This document shows, in pieces, positions 23,001-30,870 of a DNA stretch of 35,103 nt. Where the stretch lies: positions 1 to 35,103 of IMG/VR virus record IMGVR_UViG_3300025135_000496; one strand, 5' to 3'. Source of the stretch: a virus. The notes beneath the pieces are model-generated. The model worked only from the letters and a program-made list of their open reading frames with translations, was not told where the DNA came from and searched no databases. Numbering within the stretch: position 1 is the stretch's first letter; each line of letters starts with the position of its first letter. Both the position numbers and the translations under genes were made by a program.

Positions 23001-24127
23001 TAAATAGTTCAAGTCAATTACGCCAAAAAAATACTGATATAATGAGTATAGTTAGTGAATTAGCTACAGGTATGATTGATCGTGGCAATATGAGTGATAC
23101 GGCTATTAAACGATATGATTTTGCTTCTGAAACAATAGTTCAAGATTTACGTAATCAAGCTGATTATTTGCGAGATCAAGGTTTAGAAGATATTGCTTTT
23201 AAAGTTGATGAATTAGCTTATGATTTGCAAAATTTACTGCATGATTATCGTGAAAAAATAATTCAAGTAGCAGATGATATGGCAAATATAATTCAAAGAG
23301 CAGACGAAACAGCTTTACAGATGCAAACACAATTAGAAAATCAGATAGCTTCTTTGGAAGAACAAAAAAGAAGATTACGTGAAGAAGGCAAAGAAACTAT
23401 GTATCGGTATCACCGAACAGTTTATGGTGGATATAGTTTAGAAATGTATCGTGATCTTAATATGTATTCACCGAAAGGTATGGAAGCAATACGCCAAATT
23501 AGAGATATGGAGCGGCAAGTAAATGCTACAAGATCACAGACTTCTTCTAATTACAAATTATTGGAACAAAATACACAAAGACAGGTTGATTCTTTAGGAT
23601 CTCTTGTTGGCAGATACGCTAAAAAGACATCTTTAGATGGTGGTTTTACTTACCGAAAAGCTGAACATGATTTAAATTCTTATATGCATAAAGCTATTCG
23701 TGATTTTCGTGAGTTAGAAATACAGGCTAGGCGGGAATTGCAGAATTTAGTTGGTAGAGATGCACCTAAAGTTGGTGTTTCACATTGGCTGAATAAAGGT
23801 GGTTTGATTGATTACTCTGGTAATGCCAAGAGAGGTGTTGATTCTGTTCTGGCTAAATTGACACCTGGAGAATTTGTTATACGAGAACCTATTGTACAGA
23901 AGCTGGGTGTGGATTTCTTTGAAAAATTAAACAAGCATGGTGTAGCTGGTTTTAATCAAGGTGGTCTGGTCACTCAACAATCATCAGTTCCAAATACAAT
24001 TGATTCTGGTTTTAATGCCACTGTGAATATTAATATTGGTAATAAACTGTACCCAGCCAAAATGAAAGAATTTGATGCCAGAGAATTTGTCAAGAGTTTG
24101 AAAAATGCTGAACGAAGGATGCATTGA
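17045..24127 (+). CDS. Tail tape measure protein
   Basis: This 2360-residue protein sets tail length. At the common rule of about 0.15 nm per residue it predicts a tail near 350 nm. Residues 330-540 match the phage minor tail/tape measure domain (FSQGMRDLQAIINA, LGQAGLDASEIM, YIAPFAHAAGISFEETTGSL). Residues 615-745 are hydrophobic and may insert into the host membrane. Residues 1130-1560 are charged coiled coil. Residues 1583-1740 hold four 38-43-residue repeats. A Gly-rich block with GRGTKDDVPAMLTKGEYV (about 1850) recurs in variant form as GVDSVLAKLTPGEFVI near 2265. No lysozyme or peptidase motif was seen. The GAGGT ribosome site overlaps the chaperone stop. Confidence 0.95.
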   Translation: MSVSEHQLLVDIVGRLDANLTKAFATLNSKLKALTAQIKSLNTVTKEMPKSADKATQSQTKLGKSIDDSSTKVNRYSQLVKKFGKDTESGLQAARPLFKAYAQGAEQAGESLEQANRRATNMVRGLATMQNQLTQTNEKWARWGERTRAVQIRQAELNGHIRATAQGIQILNPLALKNLNLTQQQAKAIGYYTDRNAAFHKSLMQVAQATKGNQAAFVEKEKALLKADDAIRKTAQAMTRAGKDGDAFARTANRGRIAFQMMTGELKTTNGVLTPTAQKLGLVAKQGTLVQRVIGSVAESFKSMARYAAGAMVFYQLFNVFRTGVKAIIDFSQGMRDLQAIINATDDDMRRLAETTKQVAADTKYSTTEVADGMKLLGQAGLDASEIMSSIQHVAELATGTMSDFAMVSDLVTTTVRAFQMDFRETGNVVDVFANAINRSKLTVDKLRVAFNYIAPFAHAAGISFEETTGSLMQLANAGIRASTMGTGFRQILIRLLNPTATFKKAIEEAGYSVDDFNPRTQDLADIFDRLSVVVPSAAEAVQFFHVRSLPAVMVFASQGGDALRGFLDVISEVGAAARMMETQTKGLGIQFKQIADKFTVLSASLGQSGLEGLLLGLTITVRKFLDILIFLANKGFTSVIIQVGVLVGVLKTLQAAFLALRGPAIATALFGWGAGIKGLIVHITALTTAIITQTGVTKAATAAWLAFNRVLLANKFIAVATAIVAVIGAYRNFSNANENAKIRLEDKKNALRDTIAVMDLYVDKLEEAQREEKGTQQIINRLIHELPELANEIRMVNIEGGDLVQWLKDMSAEKTVQVMTAVGQQAALALKDIEKFGFRLEIWKGNLDGVSTVLGEIKNPINSLLKRLGFLDKAIEKNTLLVEKNKAQFREYVLDTMTYLRQQGDSFEGAREKIKNILRLSGVDLQEHAEFIDEVFAYVEASIKSFENATIESFRQMPKILDDLKDKYSDVADDISKSWEQTLNSIELVNKELEDNMIDEEEAKKRILNIMRELTNSIHELTGEIHHFMHASENLDRFLMNATEEFNNFFKTLSGSELQDLAKAIDDASDSLKEMEEWLRKVLNLSEEQIKDIIDEEWGRRQLEILMKFSEEFRNRYRTHLDIIKEMEDRHTEIQISRLERQVEANKRTLDRRLEDVKRNADQEIAYLDLGAKYFAQIQASKLEHLRQAEIQKVQIIQGGVLKEQSFLNEAKNNFVKDIYDRVEVVRGGQLTIEKFLKEGVTAFEKAEYEKTYALKGIEDEKRRIRQEAFDQQLKLVHGHYVKEMELVSQMEDALLGNYDKRWQREQGYWEAKGKLLGDHLDTHLKTLNTEETMTARSQAELVQIRLRTFDRYIQAHQNYLSNLEGMLSQERSHHQNTVNEIINIRKSLIDDEIRKYDKLREIAREYMTDEQKLADSRMEYENQMAKARAAIAVQDYEAAKKHVDAALRAAGEIKKEDEDKLTRQQRIIDAENLLAQAKEDQINALEKEAEASKKRMEDLEASIQGVTKRLEEIQEMKFQVEVENITESVARAEEEIEKIRKRLEAEPIEMDFKINTEEAVKEAVESTKEVQKTISDLEPIVAELAVRGEGGEELKTYFDNVKEAFNNFWEEFKNHDSVITTIFFKGSGSEELPLSEKLDELKQKFDDFVAHIIRSEDDDKLAVLIEFKGHFGEEKPLLDTFNDVAKILKEFKNLIEEPIQMAIEFVSNDGSTSMELIKKLDILAYMFEYLRSKVEEAIVMNVYTKEAMEKLEELQKKIDSIPKETKSTHTVNVIGIDLLEKVLALHQKLNGMSTSSTHTVTVRRVQASNTGGEIGFDSDLRGYATGGYIPEGRFSRKQGAIPGRGTKDDVPAMLTKGEYVQPVSTVDYYGKGFMEALRQKLIPKDALPKFATGGYVHKDSVPHFYTGGPIEDQQLRMDWYTEEYYRRNFPRLYETLYGTKSTTSQSLKINIPSDVNQAIKGGGHTETLQNEFQNYLDRFNELGLNSSSQLRQKNTDIMSIVSELATGMIDRGNMSDTAIKRYDFASETIVQDLRNQADYLRDQGLEDIAFKVDELAYDLQNLLHDYREKIIQVADDMANIIQRADETALQMQTQLENQIASLEEQKRRLREEGKETMYRYHRTVYGGYSLEMYRDLNMYSPKGMEAIRQIRDMERQVNATRSQTSSNYKLLEQNTQRQVDSLGSLVGRYAKKTSLDGGFTYRKAEHDLNSYMHKAIRDFRELEIQARRELQNLVGRDAPKVGVSHWLNKGGLIDYSGNAKRGVDSVLAKLTPGEFVIREPIVQKLGVDFFEKLNKHGVAGFNQGGLVTQQSSVPNTIDSGFNATVNINIGNKLYPAKMKEFDAREFVKSLKNAERRMH

Positions 24128-24519
24128 TGATTACTTTAGATTCAAGTCAAGGTTCGATAACATTACCAAATGAGTGTATTTGGTTTGATGAATTTGAATG
24201 GACTAATATTAAGGCTAAGAGTTTTTATTCAATCACTGGTGATTTGATTGTTGAACCTGCGTTTACGAGTAAGGGTCGGCCTATTACTTTAGGTGGTGAT
24301 AATGCGATTATGCAAAGGTCAGATTTATTGGAATTGATTGAATGGACTAATGTCTTGAATTTGACTATGGTTTTGACTTTGCATGATGGACGTTCATTTA
24401 ATGTGATTTTCAGGTATTGGGATGTGCCTGTGGTTCAAGGCACAATGCCGAAACAAGGTTATTCTGCACCTGAAGATGAATATTACTATATTTTAACTTT
24501 AAAACTGGTTGGTATATGA
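24127..24519 (+). CDS. Putative tail tip protein
   Basis: This 130-residue beta-rich protein lies directly after the tape measure, where siphoviruses encode the first tail-tip proteins. Visible blocks are ITLPNECIWFDEFEWT (residues 11-26), GRPITLGGDNAIMQRSDLL (about 50-68) and FRYWDVPVV (about 95-103). I recall similar small proteins in siphovirus tail modules, but the exact role is unproven. ATG 24127 shares its first base with the tape measure stop. An upstream TTG (24124) is less likely. Confidence 0.5.
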   Translation: MITLDSSQGSITLPNECIWFDEFEWTNIKAKSFYSITGDLIVEPAFTSKGRPITLGGDNAIMQRSDLLELIEWTNVLNLTMVLTLHDGRSFNVIFRYWDVPVVQGTMPKQGYSAPEDEYYYILTLKLVGI

Positions 24520-25337
24520 GCATTAAAAACAGCGTTTCTACTTACATAACTGTTACTTATGATTCTGGTACAGAAGATGGAGATTTAAGCCCTCATGTAT
24601 TATTTCACATACCAGATACAGGCATACCTTGTGGTCAGGTTATGCCTATGTTTCTTATTGCCGCTAATGAATCATATTTAGATGGTTATGTGCTGTTTTA
24701 CGAGCAGGAGTCTATGGGGCCTGGAACTAGAGTTGTTATGCCTAATGAAGTTACAGAAGAAGTTTTAAGTTTCGCTGAACAAGATTTGTTTCAGTTAGAA
24801 TTTCCAATCGCAAGCATAGTTTCAATCACAGGCAGGTTTATTAAAGGCATTTTTAATACCAGTAATGAATTAATTGATACAGCGATGTACGAAGGTGATT
24901 TTATTAAATTAGGTGGTTCGGCAGTTGGTCCAGAAACCAGAGATAAATTATATGGTGACGGTATAATTGAATACTATCCAGGCAGATACAGAACACGTTG
25001 GAATTGGACTGTTAATTGTTCGAGAGAGAAACATTGGTTCTTTTTAAAGAAGAACGGAATAATTGTTCGTAAGTTTGAAATAACCGTTGATGTTGATCAA
25101 ATTATTGCGGCTACTGGGGAAAGAATGGTGGTATTGCGTATACTCGAATTTTCTTCCCGTGCTCCAGTAGTAGGCGCTCAAGTTAGAGTTAATGGTAATT
25201 TACTTGGAAACACAGATGAATATGGAGAAGTAGATACTATTTTGAATGTTGGGACACATAATGTGCATATTAGTAAAGCTGGTTATGTGCCGTCAGATGA
25301 AGATGATATATCAAATGATGAAATTGAAGTAAGGTAA
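24516..25337 (+). CDS. Tail protein with C-terminal Ig/carboxypeptidase-regulatory-like domain
   Basis: The first about 205 residues of this 273-residue protein are beta-rich with no family I can name (HIPDTGIPCGQVMPMFLI, EYYPGRYRTRWNWTV). Residues 210-265 look like a carboxypeptidase-regulatory/PEGA-type beta-sandwich: RAPVVGAQVRVNG, a TDEYGEVDTILNVG turn and VHISKAGYVP. Such domains are common adhesive or spacer elements on phage tail tips. ATGA overlap with the previous gene indicates coupled translation. Role at the tail tip is inferred from position. Confidence 0.5.
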   Translation: MSIKNSVSTYITVTYDSGTEDGDLSPHVLFHIPDTGIPCGQVMPMFLIAANESYLDGYVLFYEQESMGPGTRVVMPNEVTEEVLSFAEQDLFQLEFPIASIVSITGRFIKGIFNTSNELIDTAMYEGDFIKLGGSAVGPETRDKLYGDGIIEYYPGRYRTRWNWTVNCSREKHWFFLKKNGIIVRKFEITVDVDQIIAATGERMVVLRILEFSSRAPVVGAQVRVNGNLLGNTDEYGEVDTILNVGTHNVHISKAGYVPSDEDDISNDEIEVR

Positions 25338-25348
25338 AGGAGTTTATT

Positions 25349-26320
25349 ATGAGCATTTTAAATCATGAGTTGAAATGGTACAGGTCGCAGGTTGTAAGCA
25401 ATACATCTGCAAATGGTGGAAGATTATCTATTAACCAAATTGTTGACAGCGTGAAAAACAATCTGTTTCCTGATGTAACAGAAACGGAAAGAACTGCTGG
25501 CCTGACTCGTTATCGTAAAGCATTTTTGAAAATTGTGAATACAGATAATGAAATGCTTTCTAATGCAATTGTGCATCTGCTTACTGTGACACCTGCTGAT
25601 GATTACATCACAATGTTTGAAGGCACTCATGTTGATACTCAGGCTAATATAAGTTCGCCTACAGAATATGGGGCTGGAGGTTTGGCATCGTCTGTTGAAT
25701 CTGGAGTTACTGAATTTGATGTTAATGTTAAACACACAGATATGATTATTTTTCGTACTGGTGATCGTATTTATATTAGTGACGGTGTTAATGAAGAATA
25801 CCATGATAATGTTTCTATTTCAAAGTCAGGCACAGTCGTCACTATAACTTTAGATACTGGTTCACAGTTGGCTAATGCGTATGCGGCTGATAGTGTAGTT
25901 GCCTCATGTATTGAAATTGGTGATATTGATTACAGTATTGACGATTTCAATGTTGTTTCTACTGGCGGCACTTATAATGAAACAAATAATATTGTTGTAG
26001 ATAATATTGGCGGAATTTTTGAGAATTGGACACTTACTTTTACTGGTGTGTCTACTTTCACTTGTGCTGGCAGTGTTATTGGTTCGGTTGGTTCTGGTTC
26101 TGTCAACAGCAACTACAGTCCTACAAATATCAATTTTGCTCGCCCTTATTTTACATTAAATTCAATAGGTTTTGGTGGCAGTTGGGTTATTGGGGACACT
26201 ATTACTTTTACAACTGTGCCAAGAAATGTGCCTATATGGTTTAAAAAAGTAGTGCCTGCATTGTCGGCTTCATACAGTGGCAATAATTTTGATTTCCGTA
26301 TTTTAGGTGAAACAGCTTAA
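25349..26320 (+). CDS. Tail structural protein with inserted beta module
   Basis: This 323-residue protein begins with a block (residues 1-65: ELKWYRSQVVSN, ANGGRLS, NNLFPDVTETERTAG, RYRKAFLKI) that I associate with a family of siphovirus tail proteins of unknown detail. Residues 116-189 form a beta module with FRTGDRIYISDG that resembles those in the decoration and capsid proteins. Residues 200-280 are Gly/Ser/Thr-rich (GSVIGSVGSGSVNSNYSP), like exposed fibre loops. An AAGGAG lies seven bases before the ATG. Probable location is the tail tip. Confidence 0.5.
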   Translation: MSILNHELKWYRSQVVSNTSANGGRLSINQIVDSVKNNLFPDVTETERTAGLTRYRKAFLKIVNTDNEMLSNAIVHLLTVTPADDYITMFEGTHVDTQANISSPTEYGAGGLASSVESGVTEFDVNVKHTDMIIFRTGDRIYISDGVNEEYHDNVSISKSGTVVTITLDTGSQLANAYAADSVVASCIEIGDIDYSIDDFNVVSTGGTYNETNNIVVDNIGGIFENWTLTFTGVSTFTCAGSVIGSVGSGSVNSNYSPTNINFARPYFTLNSIGFGGSWVIGDTITFTTVPRNVPIWFKKVVPALSASYSGNNFDFRILGETA

Positions 26321-26329
26321 AGAACTATT

Positions 26330-26899
26330 ATGACTATTGAACGATTCAGAATAGATACAAGTGATAGAACGAATTACAAAGATATTCGTTTTCAAAGTTT
26401 ACGTCCTTATATGTACGAATATCAATTTGCGATCATTGATGGCAATGTTGTTTTTATACCTGTTCAACCAGAAGAAGGTGAAGAATTTCCTGATTATGTG
26501 CCTGCTAAATTAGGTCATTCATATTATTATGTTAAAGATGCACAGGTAATGAATTACGACAATGTTCTTTATGAAATACCTATGCAGAGAAAATTAGGTG
26601 ATGTAATTGAACTTAGTATTTATTCATTATTGGCTGAAGGTTGGTATACGATTTCTGATTGGGTTACTAATCAGTATTATCCAACAATTGATTTTTCAGA
26701 TTTTATGGATAAACAATATCCTTGGGCAGTTGAATGGCGACTTAGGGAAGTAGTTTATGAAATTAATTATTTATATGGATTGGTTGGAAGCAGAACAGAG
26801 GAAGAAGAATATTATTTATTAGATTTGCCATGGAATTGGACAACAGGTTATTATTACGATGGTTTTATGGAATTGCAATTATATGTCTATTATGGATAA
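26330..26899 (+). CDS. Hypothetical tail-tip protein, aromatic-rich
   Basis: I do not recognise this 189-residue protein. It is unusually rich in Tyr and Trp (LYGLVGSRTEEEEYYLLD near 149-166, then LPWNWTTGYYYDGF), and acidic. There is no signal peptide or membrane segment. It sits among tail-tip genes with no gap to speak of, and its end overlaps the next gene as ATGGATAA. Aromatic-rich surfaces often bind carbohydrate, but this is only a suggestion. Confidence 0.45.
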   Translation: MTIERFRIDTSDRTNYKDIRFQSLRPYMYEYQFAIIDGNVVFIPVQPEEGEEFPDYVPAKLGHSYYYVKDAQVMNYDNVLYEIPMQRKLGDVIELSIYSLLAEGWYTISDWVTNQYYPTIDFSDFMDKQYPWAVEWRLREVVYEINYLYGLVGSRTEEEEYYLLDLPWNWTTGYYYDGFMELQLYVYYG

Positions 26900-27596
26900 T
26901 AATAAATCACACATGCCATTTTTAAACACAATAGATGGCAGACTCATTAAAATGTTCTGTGTAAGTCCATCATTAAATATTTGGAAAATTGTTGTGGGAG
27001 AAAATAAGAAACGTTTAGGCACAAATTCTGATACATCAACTGTTGAATGTTCACCTGTATTTTGGCAAGAGAATGGTTTTATTAAAGGCAGTTATGTCAG
27101 TGGTGATGTTAAACAAAAATATCATTTATATGCTTTTATAACTACAAATTTGCATGGTTTATTGAATAATTTAAAAACACAGCCAATTGAGCAGACAAAA
27201 GCAGGTTGTGTGTTCCCAAAAGGCCGAGCATTTGTACGTATGAAAATGATGAATAAAACAGAATATACATATTTATATGTATATTACGTAAATAAAAAAC
27301 ACATTTATGAATTACTTGATAATTATATTTATCGTGTATCTTTTAATCCACAAAACACATCAGAATTGTTTATTAGTGGTGGAAGCAAAGGAAATGTTTG
27401 GGCTATAAGTCTGAATTTAGATACTGATCAACAACAAGATATTAAATGTGACGGTTATCCAGCCTACAAAATGGCTTTTTTTAATAACAAAATTGAATAC
27501 GCTTTAAAAATCGGCACAGAGTTTGAAGATCGTCAAATTAAAACAGCTAAACATATTGAATATAAACCAATTCAATTATTACAAAGAGTTATGTAA
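26892..27596 (+). CDS. Hypothetical protein with propeller-like segment
   Basis: This protein of about 234 residues has a C-terminal half containing IYRVSFNPQNTSELFISGG followed by GNVWAIS, which reads like one or two WD40-type blades. The N-terminal half is basic and has no family I can name. The start is uncertain: ATG 26892 gives the same eight-base overlap with the upstream stop seen elsewhere in this operon, while ATGs at 26859 and 26883 are possible. It ends in TAATG shared with the big fibre gene and may be its partner. Confidence 0.45.
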   Translation: MDNNKSHMPFLNTIDGRLIKMFCVSPSLNIWKIVVGENKKRLGTNSDTSTVECSPVFWQENGFIKGSYVSGDVKQKYHLYAFITTNLHGLLNNLKTQPIEQTKAGCVFPKGRAFVRMKMMNKTEYTYLYVYYVNKKHIYELLDNYIYRVSFNPQNTSELFISGGSKGNVWAISLNLDTDQQQDIKCDGYPAYKMAFFNNKIEYALKIGTEFEDRQIKTAKHIEYKPIQLLQRVM

Positions 27597-30500
27597 TGTT
27601 TTATTTTAATATGGTTGATTACAGTTACAGAATACGTTTTACATTTGAACGTTCTGAAATAAGCAGTGAAGAATCTAATTTTCCTGTTTTAATTAAATTA
27701 AATTCTGATAATTTTGATTTTACTAAGACTCAGTATAATGGAATTGATTTGGTTTTTGTTTTGAGTGATAATGAAACTCTTTTAGATTTTGAACGAGTAA
27801 AATATGATGTTATTAATTATGAAGCTGAGTTTTGGGTAAAAATACCTGTTTTATCGAATAGTCCTTTATTAAGTTTTTATATGTATTTTGGTAATATTCA
27901 CCAAACTGAAGATTTGTCTAGTTCTGATGTGTGGCAGAATAATTATGAATTAGTTTATCATGGTGTTAAAAAAGTAACTTCAGCACAAATTGATATTGTT
28001 TCTACTGAATTTTATTTATTTTCTAAAGCACAAGAAGATGTTTACAAAGGTCTAGTATCTTTTGATAAAGATTTAAAAGTAATGTTTTTAAATAATTATG
28101 TGCCTAATTTAAATGAACATCAATTTTTAAGTGATGTTAAAGATTTTGAAATCAGTGAAGGCAAGTTTTATTCAGAATATGGTTTTGATTTAGAAAATCT
28201 CAGTTTTGATCGTACTGATGATGTTATTAATTGGGTGGCGGATAAAACCGAATTAAAATATATTGAACAAGATATTAATTGTGCCGTTGTTTACCAAGCA
28301 ACAAATGACCCACCAGAATCTACTGATCGTTTATTAATGTTGATTATATTTGAATGTGATGGTGAACAATTAGTAACAATACCTTTTGATACAACAACGG
28401 TTTTAGAAATTGATTGGGATTTAAGTATAGTAATAAATTCTTCTTTTATTTATTCTCCAACAATTAATTATCCTTATGATAATGCGGAAAATATTGCTTT
28501 AGATGCAGAAATTGAAAGTTCAGCTTTTTCAACTTTTAAAGAAGCTGACAGTCATATTGCTTCTGAATGGGAAATTTATCATAATGATGAATTAATACAT
28601 ACAAGCAATGAAGATCCGACAAATTTAATTACTTATACTTCACCATTCAGTGAAGTGCCTTTGGGGGAATTGTGTCAGGTTAGATGTCGGCATAAAGGAG
28701 TTGATTTAGGTTGGAGTAGGTGGGGGGATTTTGTCACTTATCGTTATGCTACACCTGTTCCTAATATTTGTTCAATTATCAAACCAGAAAATAATAAATT
28801 ATTGTCTAATGTTAATGTTTTAGTTAAAGGTTCTGTTTTTTCATCACCTATTTCTCAAGAAACGCATGAAGCTTCAGAATTTGAATTATATTTAAATGAT
28901 GATCTGATTGAAAGTGAGAGTCTAGAAGCTGGAGATTTAACTTTAGTTATTTTTCGAGGATTATCAGAAGATACTGAAGGGTATAAAGTACGAGTTCGTT
29001 ATAAAGGAGCTGTTCTAGGTTGGTCTGAATGGAGTGGGTTTGTTAATTTTTCAATTTCAGAACTTGGTTATATTTATGTAGGAGATGGATGGCACAATTA
29101 TAGGTTACAAAATACAGGAGAAGAATTAACCGAAAAAACCATTGCTCCTCGAAATTGGGGAGTTAAAAAATTTCTTTTTCATTCAAATGGCACTATTTAT
29201 TTGAATATAGATAGGGAAATACATCGTATAAATCCAACTACAAAAGAGGTAATAACTACAGCAAGTAAGTATGGATCTGTTACAGATCTAAACATTGATT
29301 ATCAAGGTTTTGTTTACGGTTCTTATGAAGAATTTAATGGTTTAGCTCGTTTCCATCCAGAAACTTTAGCTACTATAACTAATTATAGTTATAATTATGT
29401 TTATAGAATTTTAATTACTGTTGATAATTATATGTTTTTACTAAGTGATTCAGGTTTACGTAAATTGCATGTAGATAATTTAAATTTAACTTTAGGTTGG
29501 TTTGCTTTAACTCATTGGGCTAATTATGCGATAGTTTATAAAGGGGATTATGTATATATAGGAACAGATACTTTAATTTTACGGATTAATCGAAATACAA
29601 TGGAACAAAAAGGGCAGGCTTTTTCAAATCATATAGGAAGAATCACTAATTTAATCATTGCTGAAGATGGTTATTTATATAGTTTTTCTCTTGATTATAC
29701 TATTAAAAAAATTGATATTTCAAATCCTGAAGTGCCTATGCAAGAAATTGGTTCTTTATCTTCATATTATGTGCCAGCATTTACAGATATATTAAATGAA
29801 GATGGTTATTTATATTTTGTTTCTGATTTTGCAATTGGTAAATTAAGATTAAGTGATTTTACTGTGATAGGAGAATATGGATGCACAATTGGCACATACA
29901 CATTATCAACCCAACCTTATAGTTTTTATTTAGATTCTGAAAATAAATTATATGTATCATACAGTAATGATGGTATAGTTGTACTTAATAATGAAACATT
30001 TGAACTTATTGATGTAATTATTTCTTTTATTGCTAATTACACATTAAGTATGAATTTTTTAAAAAATAATGTTTATGCTTTTGAACGCACTAATTATTCT
30101 GGTCATGTACGAGTTATAAAATATGATAATAATTTAAATTTTAAAGAACTGCATTATGTTCAAACAGAAGGTTCTTATGTACCACGTTCAGTTTTATTGC
30201 ACAATAATTATTTTTATATAGGCAAAACTGCTGTACGTATAAGCAAAGTGCAATCATCTGATTTAACTGAAGTGACCTCTTTTGCTTCTTCGAGTACAAA
30301 TACATCTTATCATTCGTATGCATTAGCGGCAGATAAATATGGTTATTTATATTCTGGTGGTAGAACACTTCATTCTGGTTATTCTAGCACTTATGATATA
30401 ATGAAATTCAATGCTGTTACACTTGAATTTTTAAGTTTTATGTCAGGGCATACAAATTTAGTTTATGCTTTGTATTGTGATGATAATTATTTGTACAGTG

Positions 30501-30847
30501 GCGGACATGATGGAAGAATAATTAAATGGGATTTGTTGACAGGGACATTAGTTGATCAGTTTGCTTGGACAGCGGAACAATATTATTCTTTGGTTGGGGA
30601 TGAGGAATATTTGTATGCTGGTTTAAATACTGGTATTATACGGAAAATTCGTAAATCTGATTTAGAACAAATTACTTTTATTTCGCCTCATTCTCAAGTT
30701 ATTAATTGTTTATATTTAGATGTTGATGGTTTTTTGTATTCAGGTTCATCTGATTATACAGTAAAAGTTTTCGATACTTTAACTATGGCACAAGTTATAC
30801 CAACATATACATGCCATTCAAATGTTTATTCGATTACAGGTAATTAG
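27596..30847 (+). CDS. Large tail fibre with DUF2341-like, FN3-like and beta-propeller regions
   Basis: This 1083-residue probable adhesin has, in order, a DUF2341-like domain (NFPVLIKLNS near 28-37 to FYMYFGN at 94-100), a tail-appendage domain (159-275) also found in the gene at 30871, two FN3/Ig-like domains (about 285-385 and 390-485) with paralogous VRCRHKGVDLGWSRWG and VRVRYKGAVLGWSEWS, and a C-terminal array of 14 propeller-type repeats (490-1083). The repeats centre on YLYSGG-like strands, the last four closest to WD40/PQQ blades (YLYSGGHDGRIIKWD). It probably contacts the host receptor. No endosialidase or lyase signature is evident. The ATG overlaps the previous stop. Confidence 0.65.
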   Translation: MFYFNMVDYSYRIRFTFERSEISSEESNFPVLIKLNSDNFDFTKTQYNGIDLVFVLSDNETLLDFERVKYDVINYEAEFWVKIPVLSNSPLLSFYMYFGNIHQTEDLSSSDVWQNNYELVYHGVKKVTSAQIDIVSTEFYLFSKAQEDVYKGLVSFDKDLKVMFLNNYVPNLNEHQFLSDVKDFEISEGKFYSEYGFDLENLSFDRTDDVINWVADKTELKYIEQDINCAVVYQATNDPPESTDRLLMLIIFECDGEQLVTIPFDTTTVLEIDWDLSIVINSSFIYSPTINYPYDNAENIALDAEIESSAFSTFKEADSHIASEWEIYHNDELIHTSNEDPTNLITYTSPFSEVPLGELCQVRCRHKGVDLGWSRWGDFVTYRYATPVPNICSIIKPENNKLLSNVNVLVKGSVFSSPISQETHEASEFELYLNDDLIESESLEAGDLTLVIFRGLSEDTEGYKVRVRYKGAVLGWSEWSGFVNFSISELGYIYVGDGWHNYRLQNTGEELTEKTIAPRNWGVKKFLFHSNGTIYLNIDREIHRINPTTKEVITTASKYGSVTDLNIDYQGFVYGSYEEFNGLARFHPETLATITNYSYNYVYRILITVDNYMFLLSDSGLRKLHVDNLNLTLGWFALTHWANYAIVYKGDYVYIGTDTLILRINRNTMEQKGQAFSNHIGRITNLIIAEDGYLYSFSLDYTIKKIDISNPEVPMQEIGSLSSYYVPAFTDILNEDGYLYFVSDFAIGKLRLSDFTVIGEYGCTIGTYTLSTQPYSFYLDSENKLYVSYSNDGIVVLNNETFELIDVIISFIANYTLSMNFLKNNVYAFERTNYSGHVRVIKYDNNLNFKELHYVQTEGSYVPRSVLLHNNYFYIGKTAVRISKVQSSDLTEVTSFASSSTNTSYHSYALAADKYGYLYSGGRTLHSGYSSTYDIMKFNAVTLEFLSFMSGHTNLVYALYCDDNYLYSGGHDGRIIKWDLLTGTLVDQFAWTAEQYYSLVGDEEYLYAGLNTGIIRKIRKSDLEQITFISPHSQVINCLYLDVDGFLYSGSSDYTVKVFDTLTMAQVIPTYTCHSNVYSITGN

Positions 30848-30870
30848 TTTCAATTTAAAAGGAGAAGTTT

